From contig OW804096.1 in assembly GCA_942159475.1 (NCBI GenBank), forward strand, positions 87,337,784-87,401,783: a stretch of 64,000 bases of DNA. The letters run 5' to 3'. The first letter of the stretch is position 1, and each line of letters opens with the position of its first letter. The notes under the pieces were generated by a model. That model was not told the DNA's origin. It searched no databases and saw only the letters and a list, made by a program, of their open reading frames with translations. A program made the translations under genes and the position numbers. This stretch comes from Sthenelais limicola. Its lineage: Eukaryota > Annelida > Polychaeta > Phyllodocida > Sigalionidae. Shown piece by piece: positions 1 to 10,726 of the stretch.

Positions 1-368
1 TTTCTAAGGGAAACGTTTCTCGGGTGCAGTTACTTGTGTCCGATGTCAAGTGATAGTTATTGGAATGTAGACATACTATGACTGAAAATGTTATATATTT
101 ACCTAAAAATACCCATTAAATTTGAACTTAGATTACAGCTGAAACACTATAATTATAGGAAACTAATATTTTTATATTATAGTGCTAGACCTTATGAACA
201 TACTTATCAGGAAAATAGAATAGAATTTTCATGGACAGCATATTTACCAGGAATAGTGATGAACTAAGACATTTTAAAAAGACAATCAATGAATTGAATG
301 AAATATAAAGAGTTGTACCACCCTGTCCATACTCATCGGGAGAAATGATACTGTAAACGTATAAATTT
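1..368. other. Non-coding flank left of the LTR element
   Basis: AT-rich sequence with no ORF of note and no recognisable repeat. It ends at the TG that opens the 5' LTR. I see nothing further in it. Confidence 0.5.
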
Positions 369-591
369 GTAGTGCCGTTACTTTATCTCACTCTCTATAC
401 TACTTACGATTGTTTTAATATGGATTATATAGCGCGCGCATGCTGCGCATCCATTTATCGCGCCTTGCGCAAGTCACTTTGTATAGTATAATTCTTAGAG
501 TAGCCACAGGGTTGCAGTACGACCTAGTGTACTTCACTATATTCTCCTTTGCTTCTTTGTGTCTCTTGTTATTTACTTACAACACCTTTTA

Positions 592-1898
592 TCCATATAA
601 TATACGGCTAGAGTGATTTCTAGGAAAGGAGGTAGAAAAGAAATGGTAGAAAGAAGGTTTTCTTTGTCCGGAATGTTCTCGGAATTTGTTGTATTACAAA
701 CCACTTTACTGATCTGTAGAGGTCTGTCCCCCCTCTCTGGATGTCGTCGTCTGTGGTTTGTGAAGGTATTTGGGGTGGAAATGTGATTTTGAAGCCTTTT
801 TTAAATCGGGATATCCACACTCTATTTATAGCCTAGGAAAGCCCCTGTGAGATACTACGTCATTTCCCACAACCTATGTCCAGGGGGACCTGGGGGACCT
901 GTAGAAATGGGTCTGGGTAGCTGCTGTTTCAGTCCTTCCTCCTGTTCTTCTCTCTCTCCCTCTTCCCTCCCACTGCCAGCTGTATATGTACCAAACTTTA
1001 TCTAATTTACTATTAATGAATATTTGGGTTGGGAACCCCTGGGAAACCCTAACATATGTTGTGGGCTGTGCACATTCAAGCTCATTTACTATGAAACATA
1101 GAAAACATGGTCTCATATGTTCAAATATAATCCTTTGTATGAGAGTCAAAATGGCTGATATTGTAACAATTCATTTTATTGAGTATGCAGAAATTATGGG
1201 AATATTAATAAGAATATCCACAAAGGTTAAACACTGGCCTGGTGGTGACAAGTCATGAGAAAGTGTCATATAAATCAGGTATTTTTTATTGTATTACTTT
1301 AAGAACATGCAAAGGAGTGGGAGAGTGAAGAAGAGGGTGTAGAAATAGGAAAGGGGGAGGGGGACGGAAAGAAGAGGGGGGAAGAGAGGAGCGGGAGGGG
1401 GAGGGAAAGAAGAGGAAGGAGAGGATGTAGGGGAAGGGAGAGAAAGCGGGGAGGGGGAGCATGAGGAAGAGGGGAGGGGAATCAGAGATGGGGTCGGGAG
1501 AGAAAAACAGGTATGTAAGTCAGAGAAGAGGGGGAGTGAAAAGAGGGAGAGGGGGAAATGTGGGGAGAGAGGGTGACCGTCCTACATGCAGAGGAGTGGG
1601 AGAGTGAATGAAAATTTAGGTAGGTGCCCTTATGTAACCATAAAGTATAACAGAAGATGGGGGAGAGGAGGGAGAGGATGTAGGGGAAGGGAGAGAGGGG
1701 AGGGAGAGAAAGTGGGGAGGGGGAGTATGAGGAAGAGGGGAGGGAGAGGGGAGGGAGAGGGGAGGGAGAGGGTAGGAATCGGAGATGGGGTTGGGAGAGA
1801 AAAAAAAGTATGAAAGTCAGAGAAGAGGGGGAGGGAAAAGGGGGAGGGGGATATGTGGGGAGAGAGGGTGACCGTCCGGAGGACGGGTATTTTGCTAG
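592..1898 (+). mobile_element. Non-autonomous Helitron inserted in the 5' LTR
   Basis: The insert starts TCCATATAATATACGG and ends GCTAG. It has a short hairpin (CCGTCC, loop GGA, GGACGG at 1872-1886) 8 bases before the terminal CTAG. It sits precisely between an A (591) and a T (1899) and has no target duplication: removing it restores the uninterrupted LTR sequence. These are the defining structural marks of Helitrons, which move by a rolling-circle-like route. No Rep/helicase ORF is present, so it is non-autonomous. The interior is non-coding and its right half is very purine-rich. Confidence 0.88.
1305..1886 (+). repeat. Purine-rich internal tandem duplication in the Helitron
   Basis: Two units of about 280 bp each begin with acatgcaraggagtgggaga and each end with gggtgaccgtcc (about 1305-1580 and 1587-1877). 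The interior of both is G/A-rich low-complexity sequence. The second unit carries the complete terminal hairpin; the first stops after its left arm. The arrangement suggests that the 3' end of the element was duplicated. Confidence 0.7.
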
Positions 1899-2021
1899 TT
1901 ATACATGATACTATTGTACCTGTTTGAATCTGCCTCATGGAATAAATTAGAGTAATTACAATATAGCTGACAACTAGTTGTTCTTATTTCTCCTCCCCTG
2001 CGCACACCGAGGGTCATTACA

Positions 2022-2045
2022 TTTTGGTGCCATGACCTTTTGGGG
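2022..2045 (+). promoter_or_regulatory. Primer-binding-like site after the 5' LTR
   Basis: A few bases after the LTR end, tggtgccatgacc begins with TGG, as expected for the complement of a tRNA 3' CCA end. This is the usual position of the minus-strand primer site. The tRNA is not identified. Confidence 0.55.
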
Positions 2046-2132
2046 GAGTAAAGCTGAATAATTCTTATTAATTATTTAATAAGATTTTGTTGATTTACCT
2101 CTGCTACAACAGTTGCAGATACGATCTAGTAC

Positions 2133-3475
2133 ATGTCCAGCAATGGACTTACCGAACCCATATTAAATATCCCAGCAGGGAATAATATGGAGAACGAAAA
2201 TCGGAATAATGAAAATCATGTTATCGTGGAGGACGGTTCTGAAACTGAATCGATCGCTCTTACTGAAAGCATTGATTTTGAAGAGTATGATCGTGAATTC
2301 GCTGAATATAATCGCAGATTTATGGCAGCTTTTCCACAAACAGCTAGAGCTGCGCAATTTGCGAGGAATTCTCTACGGGGATCAGATAGGGGTACATATA
2401 ACCCTAATGAAATACCTGTTGTAAATGCCACAGTGGGACCAGCACCCCCCCTACAGTACCCGATACGCAAGATTTTGTGGAACGAGAGAACATTGGGGTA
2501 GGGAGAGGTGGAAGAAATCCACCAAGATATGAAACAGTAGTAGGCAACAGATCTGTTGTCGAATCGGCTCTTGCGAATTCTGTTTATGATAATGTTTACC
2601 AGCTAGACACTGGGAGGGTTGATTACTGTATGATTCATTGTATGAAATTGGGTCTACAACCCAAAGGTATTGGTGGATATCGTCTTCCAGAAGGAAATGG
2701 TAGGGAGGAGATTATCGATCCCATCCCAGTACCAGAGAAATTTCCTACGGTTGGCAATAATATTACTTATAGATTCTGGGGTTCACAGCCAGAATTGCAG
2801 GGTAATAGGAGAAAAACTCTACAGAAATTGTTTAAAGCCTATACGAAGCCTGCTTCTGAAGGTGGAGAAAGGCCAGATCAAGCTGATTTATATTCTTTAG
2901 ACCCTGATGATATTAGCATCGCATGGAAGACACCAATCCGTGCGGGTGGGTCAGTAAAGTCTAGAGTAGGAGTGAAAAATATTCCAAAAGTATCTGCTCA
3001 TGATGCTGGTAGGAACTCGAAACCTGATCTAAATATTGGTCATTCTTCAAAACAACCAATTGTAACATATATTGTCGCAGGGGATAATGCTGGTGAAAGG
3101 AGCAAGCCTAATCCTACGAAGACAATTGTTTCTGATATTACCCAACCACGTCAGAAATCGACTAAAACCGTTCAGGTAGAAAGCCAATGGCAAGCCAATA
3201 ACAATGTTTCAACCCTACCTGTTCCAAAGATGGATTATTCTCAAAGGAAATCGACGATGCCAGAAATGGACCAGGAGGTGGTAATAAGGGACATCGGTAC
3301 GGTACACCAATACCTGCCCCTCGACTTTCCCTCACACGCCCTCGTGAAGTTCCCAAGGCTAAAGCTTTGGAGAAATACAAAGGGACTGACTGGGGAGAAT
3401 ATATAGCAGGAGCTATGAATTGGGCCAGCCTATATGGTTGGGATGACGAAACACTGATCCGAGATATCAGATATT
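2133..3475 (+). pseudogene. gag-like region of the LTR element, frameshifted and 3'-truncated
   Basis: Three overlapping reading frames follow one another: 2133-2501 (ATG start, acidic), about 2477-3300, and about 3270-3475. This is what two single-base frameshifts in one long ORF would give. The last piece ends in a stop at 3475, next to the start of the LINE. The first segment is acidic, the middle is basic and polar, and the last contains NWASLYGWDDE, like the helical part of a retroelement Gag. No CCHC zinc knuckle is visible, so the nucleocapsid part seems to have been lost at the LINE junction. Identification rests mainly on position between the primer site and pol. Confidence 0.6.
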
Positions 3476-3664
3476 AACAATATGGCGTCGCATGCTATGG
3501 TCACCTTAGGCTGAGCTCCGGGCCTCGCTACCCAATAAGGACTTCACTTACCCAATATATCAACCTCAAAATTGGACAATTATTACATGAGGTATAGAGG
3601 AATTTACCTACTCACTTACAATTGGACTGTGTAAGGTAAAGTGTGAATTTTGATCAATAACTTG

Positions 3665-5660
3665 ATGCCACCTAAACCTGAAGGGAAATCTGCCCGATCA
3701 TCGCCCAGACTCAATGCTGAAGCGGTGACGGTGCAGAAACCGCGTCGAGCTATGAGCCGCTTAACTACTGACCTTAAAGGGTATGAAAGTCAATCCCAAC
3801 CATTAACAAAAGACCCTGAACCTGCTAAAAGCCCTGAATTGCCCCAAAAGGAAAATATCCCATTATCCAACAATATGGCTAATAATAGCACCACACCTGA
3901 CATCAAAGTTCAAGGGTCAAGGACGGCGAGCCACACCAGCCCAGTCGCTGATGATAGTATACTTGTTTACTACACGCAAGGTACACCTGAACCCAGCCCT
4001 AGTAAAACACACGGCGAAGGCCAGACCACCGGCCATGCCCCCCTTGCTATTGAGGAAACGTCCGCCGACCCAGCCTTAGATAATGCCATGTTAAAGCAAC
4101 CCCAAGAGCAATCGTATCTAACTGACTTTATCACTGACTTGAAACACCACAACAGTAAAATTCTAGCAGCCCAAAGCGCCCAAACCTCCACTCTGATAGA
4201 ACAAAACAGAGAATTGATGCAATCTATCGCAACTCTAACAGGGGAAATTAGAGACCACAAATCCCATTATGACACCAAACTCAAGGAGCTCGATACCAAA
4301 TTGACCACTCAGCTTGAAACCCATGAAACCAATTACAATCAAGAACATGACGATCATGGCAAATGTCGAAACTTTAGTTAGTCAAAATTCATTAACTAAC
4401 CTCGTCAATACTTCTGCCAAACCAGTACTTGATGATGCCCACCAGAAAATGACTGATCTCCAACAGGAAATCAATGATCAAATAGAAGCCTATAATGTCA
4501 AGCTGAACGAGACTCTAGACAACTTCAAACCCCCGATTCAACCCCGCATAAATGTGCCAATGCCTGACCTCAGTGTCCCCCCACCCACCGACCATAGGGC
4601 GGAGTTAGCATCAATCAGAACGAAGCAAGCAGGCCTTGAAGGCCTCCTCGCTCAAACGTCCAGAACGCAGATTAAATTTCACACACAGATTAAATCTCTC
4701 AATGAGAAGTACGAGCTACTAGAAATGAAATCTAGGAAGCTAAACTTAATATTTGAGGGCATCGCAGAGGAGAAAAATGAGAATATTCCTAGAAAGTTAA
4801 CCGCTATTATCGCACCAATTGTCATTAACTTTGATGAAAATGATATAGACGCGGCCTACCGACTAGGCAAATTTAAGAAAGCCAATACTCGATCGATTAT
4901 GGTAACTTTGCAAACCCTCTCAATGAAAGATACCATCCTAACTCAAGCCCCACAAATCAAAGACAGATGTAAAAATCCCAAGTTATGGATCAACAGAGAC
5001 ATCCCTGACCAATTACAGAAAAAGAATAATATAGTGCGGAAATGCTTCAAACGCCTCGCTGAAAAAGACAAGGTAAACCTCCCCACTATGCGCTCAGGAG
5101 GTATAGTCTATAAAGGTAAACACCATACACGTGACGAGCTCCATCTCCTACCCGAAGGCTCTAGACCTGAGGATTTCAAAACCCAAAGCTTCCCTGCCGC
5201 TAAGGGACTAGGTTTCCAAGGGGAACATAGCTATTTATCCAACTTTTACCAGCGTGATTTCTGGCACCAAGGCATATTATACTCGTCCGCCGAACAAGCC
5301 TTCCAACATGTGAAGGCTTTACACAAACAAACACCTGCCAATGCGCGACTAGTGGCCGAAATCTTAGTCACAGATGACCCATATCTCATCAAGAAGAAGG
5401 CCGCTGACATCGAGGTTGGTAACGACTGGACACAAGGTGAGGAAAATTGTTTGGGGATTATCATAACCAATAAATTCACTCAACACGAAGACCTAAGACG
5501 AAAGCTTGTAAATTCTACCGCTGAACATTTCTATGAAATGACCTATGATAGGAAATGGGGGACCGGCTATCGGCTGTTTGACCAAACGTTTGATCCTACG
5601 AGGGGTGACAATAGATTCAGCTTGCTGCTTGACCAACTAAAACAAACTCCTACTCGTTAA
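3665..5660 (+). pseudogene. LINE ORF1: coiled coil, RRM-like region and C-terminal NADAR domain (one frameshift)
   Basis: The start is the ATG at 3665. The ORF runs in one frame to 4381 and continues in another from about 4314 to 5660, so one indel splits it. The N-terminal third is polar and disordered, followed by a Leu/Gln-rich coiled coil. A segment starting NLIFEGIAEE resembles the RRM of L1-type ORF1 proteins, which bind RNA as chaperones. The last 145 residues or so read as a NADAR domain: SYLSNFYQRDFW, YSSAEQAFQHVKA, NDWTQGEENCLG, TNKF, YEMTYDRKWGTGY. NADAR (YbiA-like) proteins are N-glycosidases for ADP-ribose-linked substrates. The expected aromatic, Glu and WGxG positions are present, so the fold is probably intact. 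Function in the LINE is inferred. Confidence 0.82.
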
Positions 5661-7454
5661 CTTATCGGTTGTTTCAGTCAACCGAGAAATTGCCACTACT
5701 AACACCAGAAACTTCGTCCCTACCCCCAATCTTCACGATTACATCCACCACAATTACAAAGGCAAGAAAAAACACAGCTACCTGAAACTGGGAGAAGACG
5801 GATGCCACCTGGAAGGTATCGGCCTGGATAATTGGGCAAAACACCTGTCCAAAGCCATTCAACAGATGAATCTGTTGTAATCACCATAACAGCGTTGTTT
5901 CAATGAAACTTCCATTCATGTCATATATATTATACTACTGCCCATACATTGATAATTGCTTCACCATGATATATATCCACCATCACCGCGACACCATTAA
6001 GCAGCCAGAAAATTCCCATGGTAACCTATAAGACCGCTGATAGCTGTCTCTGCACCCCACCGCAACCAATAAACTCTCCTATCCAACAACAGTGTTCTGC
6101 AGCAACCTCGAAAATTACATGAACAATTAATACAGCTCCAAATGATGACTCAACTAGTTGCAGAAGCAAGCAAAGGAAGCCAGATAAGTACTGGCTTATT
6201 TCAAAACTAACTATACTCATTTTAAAACCTGACCATATTTTCTAGAACATTTTACTGCAACGAACATTCTCGTGGAACCATATTATGATATTATGATTCA
6301 TGACTTATGATATCTTAAACTCTTAATGTATTGATGGTGTCAGTAAGTAATTAAATGTTGCCGCAATATTTGATTGATACATACTAGGTATATTTTATTT
6401 CGCACAAACATGCTATTGTTGATGCTATGGGAGTATGTAATAGTGACTGAATACCATTCTGCGCCTACTCAAACTAGTGCGTAACGCAATACTAACAGAG
6501 TTTAGACTCGCTGAGTGCACCACAATACAGTGGACTAACAATGTATTTCAATCATTACTGTTATTACTGTTATTGTTATTACTGTCCAAACACCTCACAT
6601 GAGACAGAGTGGCTATTGACTGAACACCTTTCGGCGCCTACTCAAACTAGTGCGTAACGCAATACTAACAGAGTCTAGACTCGCTGAGTGCACCACAATA
6701 CAGTGGACTAACAATGTACTTTAATCTTTACTGTCATTATTGTTATTGTTATTACTGTTTAAACGCCTTACATGAGACAGAGTGGCTATATTAATATAGT
6801 GACGCTCATACTAATAGAGTCCTGACTCACCTGAGTCTACCACAACACAGTGGACTAATATCGTGCTTTATACATATAATAGTTACTGCTTATATACTTC
6901 CCATATAACCCAGTGGTCATGGACTAACAACAGTGTAACCTCCCCTTGAGTATACCACAAAACAGTGGCTAAACCAAAAAACCTCCCGCCCCTGATCACT
7001 GGACTAAGAAATATAAAATTTGTATCCTACACTACTATTGGAGTGGCGCTACGAAATCACTCCCCATCCGTTACTATTGTATTCTCATTGCCACCAGATC
7101 TCATCCCCTGTTATTACTCTTTATTACTCTTTAATTACTGTTGATACATCGCCGATAATTACTCGGTGCCTGTTCACTGTTCACTATTTACCAGTTCACC
7201 TGAAATAGTGCAATAACGCCTGTTATGTGCTGTCTATTGTGAGTAGTGTTAAGTCTGCATAACTGTAGTTTGATGTTATACACAAATATGTATAAGATCT
7301 TGACTTATCGATGCATAAAAATTAAAATTAAAAACCTGAGAACTGCAACCCTCTTTAGCCTTATATACTTTAATACTTGTCTTACCTCACCTGCTTTATC
7401 CATATCTCAATGAGGTTTAAAGACCTGACTTGAAATAACTATTTAAAGTCCTTA
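5661..7454 (+). other. Inter-ORF region of the CR1-like LINE
   Basis: About 1.8 kb separates ORF1 from ORF2, unusually long for a LINE. A short open frame without an ATG runs from about 5674 to 5880 and encodes a basic stretch (HNYKGKKKHSYLKLGEDG); it might be a remnant or a small third ORF. The rest is non-coding, AT-rich and partly tandemly repeated. Confidence 0.45.
6455..6900 (+). repeat. Tandem repeat of about 165 bp in the LINE inter-ORF region
   Basis: Two clear units contain ggcgcctactcaaactagtg, then a tract with acagtggactaacaatgta, and end near catgagacagagtggctat (about 6455-6612 and 6622-6790). A shorter, more diverged third unit follows to about 6900. It could be an internal promoter or spacer array; its role is unknown. 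Confidence 0.7.
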
Positions 7455-10433
7455 ATGCGTGGCCTAATCCGCGCCAGAAAAGCCATAGGTAGCAACACGC
7501 GACAAGACAAAGTGATAAATGAAATTATAGCACTTGACAATGTAGGTATCTTAAATGATACTAAAGGTTTTAAAATCATGAGCTTAACCATACGAAGTTT
7601 GCTGAATAAAGCCCCCGAGCTTGAAGTAATACTCAGTAAAGTATGTTTTGATATTGTATGTATAAATGAAACATGGTTGAATGAAAATATATATGACGAG
7701 CTGGTTAAAATTCCCAATTACAATATATTTAGACTGGATAGAATGACAGATAAAAAAACAGGTGGAGGCCTTGCGATTTATGTCCTAGACAAGTATGATG
7801 TAACGGTGGCCGGCGGTAGTTTCCAGGTGAGCACCCCAGACATAGAGATACGAACCATTACTGTTAAACAAAACAAATGTAAAGAAATTACTATATTTAA
7901 CGTATACCGCCCACCAGTTAATACCATACCCCAAGCGATTAATGAACTCTCAGAGGTACTATCTACCTTTGAGACTAGGCATGATAAAGTATTGGTCGGA
8001 GATTTTAACATAGATTACCTGCAACCATCCCTGAGTAAGAATAGACTCATGCATATTGAGCATATTGCATCATTGAGACAATATATTTCCACCCCCACCA
8101 GAATAACAGCCACAACTGAAACAATGCTTGATTTAATATTCACAAATTCTAAAATTGTCAGCAAAGCTGGAATATTGGATTTGAATCTTAGCGACCATAA
8201 GCCTACTTATATCGTATTTAAAAAATCAAAAGAGCTATACCCGAAAATATCTTTTAAATGTAGGTCCTATGCAAAATATGACCAAACTGAATTTGAAATG
8301 AAGCTAACCGAGTTTGATTGGCCGGAATTACTCTCCTCTAATGATCCTAATATATGCTGGGACAATATGTTGACTAGAATCCAAGCAGTATTTAATAAAA
8401 TGTGCCCAGTAAAGGAACTAAAAAATGTCAAGGCACGCAAACAATGGATAACCGGTGATATTCTGGCCCAAATGAAGCATAGGGATCAGCTTTACAAAGC
8501 TGCCAAACGAACTAATAACCCTAGACTAATGGATGCAGCTAAAACCTTACGCCACAGAATCAACCATCATGCACGTAATCTTAAAAATGACTATCTCAAA
8601 AATCAGCTAGAAGAAGATAGCCAAAACCCAAAAAAGTTTTGGAAAAAACTGGCCCCATTAATTAATAACTCCAAGGCGCGCCATTCCATTAAAATAACCC
8701 TCCAGTCAGATGGAACTGAAATTGACCCCACAAACATCCCTAACTCATTTAACAGCTACTTCGCCACGATTGGGGAGAAATTAGCCGAAAAAATCGCCCC
8801 ACCCCAGACTTTACCCAAGGGGGACCACAATCAAGCACAGCCCCCACAATATAATTACCCAAATTTTACCTACTCCCCGGTAACAATAAATGACCTGAAG
8901 CAAATAATTAAAAACCTCCACTCTAGTAAATCCTCAGGCATTGATGATCTTCCAACATGGGCTTTAAAGATTGCATTACTCGCTCTCTCCCCTCAGTTGA
9001 AACAAATCATTGATTTAACCCACACAACTTCAATCATCCCAGACGTCTGGAAGCAATCCAAAGTCACCCCAGTTCACAAAGCTGGGGCTACCACCAACCC
9101 TGGAAACTACCGACCTATCTCATCAATCCAATTACCTGCCAAAATACTCGAAAAAGTTATGCACAGTCAATTGTCTATACACCTAGAAGATTATAACTTA
9201 TTGTATGACCATCAATATGGTTTTAGGGTAGGTCGGTCTACTCAAGATGCCCTCATTAACTATTTGACAGGAGTCTATCACTCCCTTAATGAAGGTGAAA
9301 CTGTACGGGCGGCCTATCTCGATCTGAGGAAAGCCTTTGACACGGTGAATCATAAACTACTCTTAAATAAACTACCTAGTTTTGGAATAAAAAATGCAGA
9401 ACTTAATTGGTTTAAAAACTACCTGACGAAGCGCCACCAGCGAGTATGCGTCAATAGTTTTACCTCTGACTATCTCCCAGTCACGTGTGGTGTCCCTCAG
9501 GGCACCACTTTAGGCCCAGTTTTATTTAACTTATATATTAATGATTTACCAAACAAGATAACTCACTCAAAAATTCAAATGTTCGCCGACGATACGATTA
9601 TATATACTTCAGGACAAAATATTAACACAATTACCCATAATCTCCAATTAGACCTGAATTCTATGAGTTCATGGTGCAGAAGTAATAAGATATCTCTCAA
9701 TCTTGATAAGTCCAAAATTCAAACTATACTTCCCAAACCGTCCCTCAGATCGAGGTGGGCCGACCAGAATCTGGCAAGTCTGCCCCAGAATATAATCATG
9801 TTGGATGAAAAAGAGCTGGAGGACGTTCCCCATTACAAGTACTTAGGGGTGACTATAGATAATGCCTTAAAGTTTAAAGAAATGACACAAAAACTGGTCA
9901 ATATGCTTAATTATAAGTGTTGGCAATTTGCCAAACTTAAAGATAAATTAACCCAACATACCATGCTCCTTGTATACAAGGTCATGGTACTACCGATTTT
10001 GGACCAGGCAGACTTCCTCCTAGACTCATTTGGTGGTAATGCCCTCCACAAGCTCCAAGTATTCCAAAACAGAATTCTTAAGATTATATATAGATTACCC
10101 GCTAGGGCAAATGTACATGACCTCCATATCGATAAGCGATTACTCCCGCTGTTACACCGCTGCAGGCTCCACCTGCTGCAGGTGGGCCACCGATGGGCAC
10201 AAAATCCCCACAATCTCAATCTCAGAGCAGTAAACACTAGAAATTTTGTACAAGGCCGTAAAATGTTAAAACATAATGTGCCTAAAACAGAACAGATTAA
10301 AAAATCAATTTACAACAGATTACCGACTGTGTGGAACAAACTCCCCACGGTGGCCCACCTAATTGTTGATCCTAAAGTGTTTAAGATTCATTGTAGATCA
10401 ACCTACATCTGGCAGGATGATCTGTTTACTTAA
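7455..10433 (+). CDS. LINE ORF2: apurinic-type endonuclease and reverse transcriptase (CR1-like)
   Basis: 992 residues, uninterrupted, with an ATG start at 7455. The N-terminal third is an APE-like endonuclease that nicks target DNA: CINETWL, VGDFNIDY and SDHKPT carry the expected Glu, Asp/Asn and Asp-His catalytic positions. The reverse transcriptase follows with AYLDLRKAFDTVNH (motif A), GVPQGTTLGPVLFNLYINDL (motif B region) and FADDT (motif C). The C-terminus (YNRLPTVWNKLP...) is typical of CR1/L2-type elements. ORF2 is open although ORF1 has a frameshift, so the insertion may be fairly recent. Confidence 0.93.
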   Translation: MRGLIRARKAIGSNTRQDKVINEIIALDNVGILNDTKGFKIMSLTIRSLLNKAPELEVILSKVCFDIVCINETWLNENIYDELVKIPNYNIFRLDRMTDKKTGGGLAIYVLDKYDVTVAGGSFQVSTPDIEIRTITVKQNKCKEITIFNVYRPPVNTIPQAINELSEVLSTFETRHDKVLVGDFNIDYLQPSLSKNRLMHIEHIASLRQYISTPTRITATTETMLDLIFTNSKIVSKAGILDLNLSDHKPTYIVFKKSKELYPKISFKCRSYAKYDQTEFEMKLTEFDWPELLSSNDPNICWDNMLTRIQAVFNKMCPVKELKNVKARKQWITGDILAQMKHRDQLYKAAKRTNNPRLMDAAKTLRHRINHHARNLKNDYLKNQLEEDSQNPKKFWKKLAPLINNSKARHSIKITLQSDGTEIDPTNIPNSFNSYFATIGEKLAEKIAPPQTLPKGDHNQAQPPQYNYPNFTYSPVTINDLKQIIKNLHSSKSSGIDDLPTWALKIALLALSPQLKQIIDLTHTTSIIPDVWKQSKVTPVHKAGATTNPGNYRPISSIQLPAKILEKVMHSQLSIHLEDYNLLYDHQYGFRVGRSTQDALINYLTGVYHSLNEGETVRAAYLDLRKAFDTVNHKLLLNKLPSFGIKNAELNWFKNYLTKRHQRVCVNSFTSDYLPVTCGVPQGTTLGPVLFNLYINDLPNKITHSKIQMFADDTIIYTSGQNINTITHNLQLDLNSMSSWCRSNKISLNLDKSKIQTILPKPSLRSRWADQNLASLPQNIIMLDEKELEDVPHYKYLGVTIDNALKFKEMTQKLVNMLNYKCWQFAKLKDKLTQHTMLLVYKVMVLPILDQADFLLDSFGGNALHKLQVFQNRILKIIYRLPARANVHDLHIDKRLLPLLHRCRLHLLQVGHRWAQNPHNLNLRAVNTRNFVQGRKMLKHNVPKTEQIKKSIYNRLPTVWNKLPTVAHLIVDPKVFKIHCRSTYIWQDDLFT

Positions 10434-10726
10434 AAGCGCTCGCATAATCATTCAACCAAAAAACCAAGTCAAGTGCAACCCTTATATAAAAACTTACATT
10501 ACTCCAATTTCGCCATATTGTATTATATTTCTAAAAAATGTATTATTAATGTAACAAGTGTAGAGAATCATCCCCAGTCAATGATTGAGGTGATATTGTC
10601 CTCTACAAAAGACGAGTGTAATGCTATAAAGAGGCCGAAGACCTCCCGCCAGCCGTAGAGTAGCTCTTTTTATGGCAATTCCAATTACATTGCAATAAAA
10701 GTTTTTCTAATCTAATCTCTAATCTC

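Larger units (their letters stand above)
369..2021 (+). repeat. 5' LTR, split by a Helitron
   Basis: Bases 369-591 and 1899-2021 together match the 3' LTR (18644-18990) with only scattered differences. The left part includes a palindrome-like stretch around gcgcgcatgctgcgc, and the right part includes the run up to gggtcattaca. The interruption is exactly the Helitron, placed between A and T of the LTR. LTRs hold the promoter and polyadenylation signals of such elements; an AATAAA is visible near 1942. Confidence 0.9.
3476..10726 (+). mobile_element. CR1-like LINE inserted between gag and protease of the LTR element
   Basis: A two-ORF non-LTR retrotransposon. ORF1 (3665-5660) is a coiled coil plus RRM-like region plus NADAR domain; ORF2 (7455-10433) is an APE-type endonuclease plus reverse transcriptase of CR1/L2 style. 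The 3' end is a short tandem repeat of the type taatctaatctct (about 10708-10726) rather than poly(A), as in CR1-like elements. LTR-element sequence resumes at 10727 in the protease frame. The 5' end is approximate (within about 40 bases), and no target duplication is visible. The flanking gag and protease pieces are not contiguous, so a deletion accompanied or followed insertion. Confidence 0.85.

Noticed and set aside
1586..1938. Purine- and pyrimidine-rich ORFs in the Helitron
   Set aside because: Low-complexity reading of a GA-rich repeat with no protein-like pattern.
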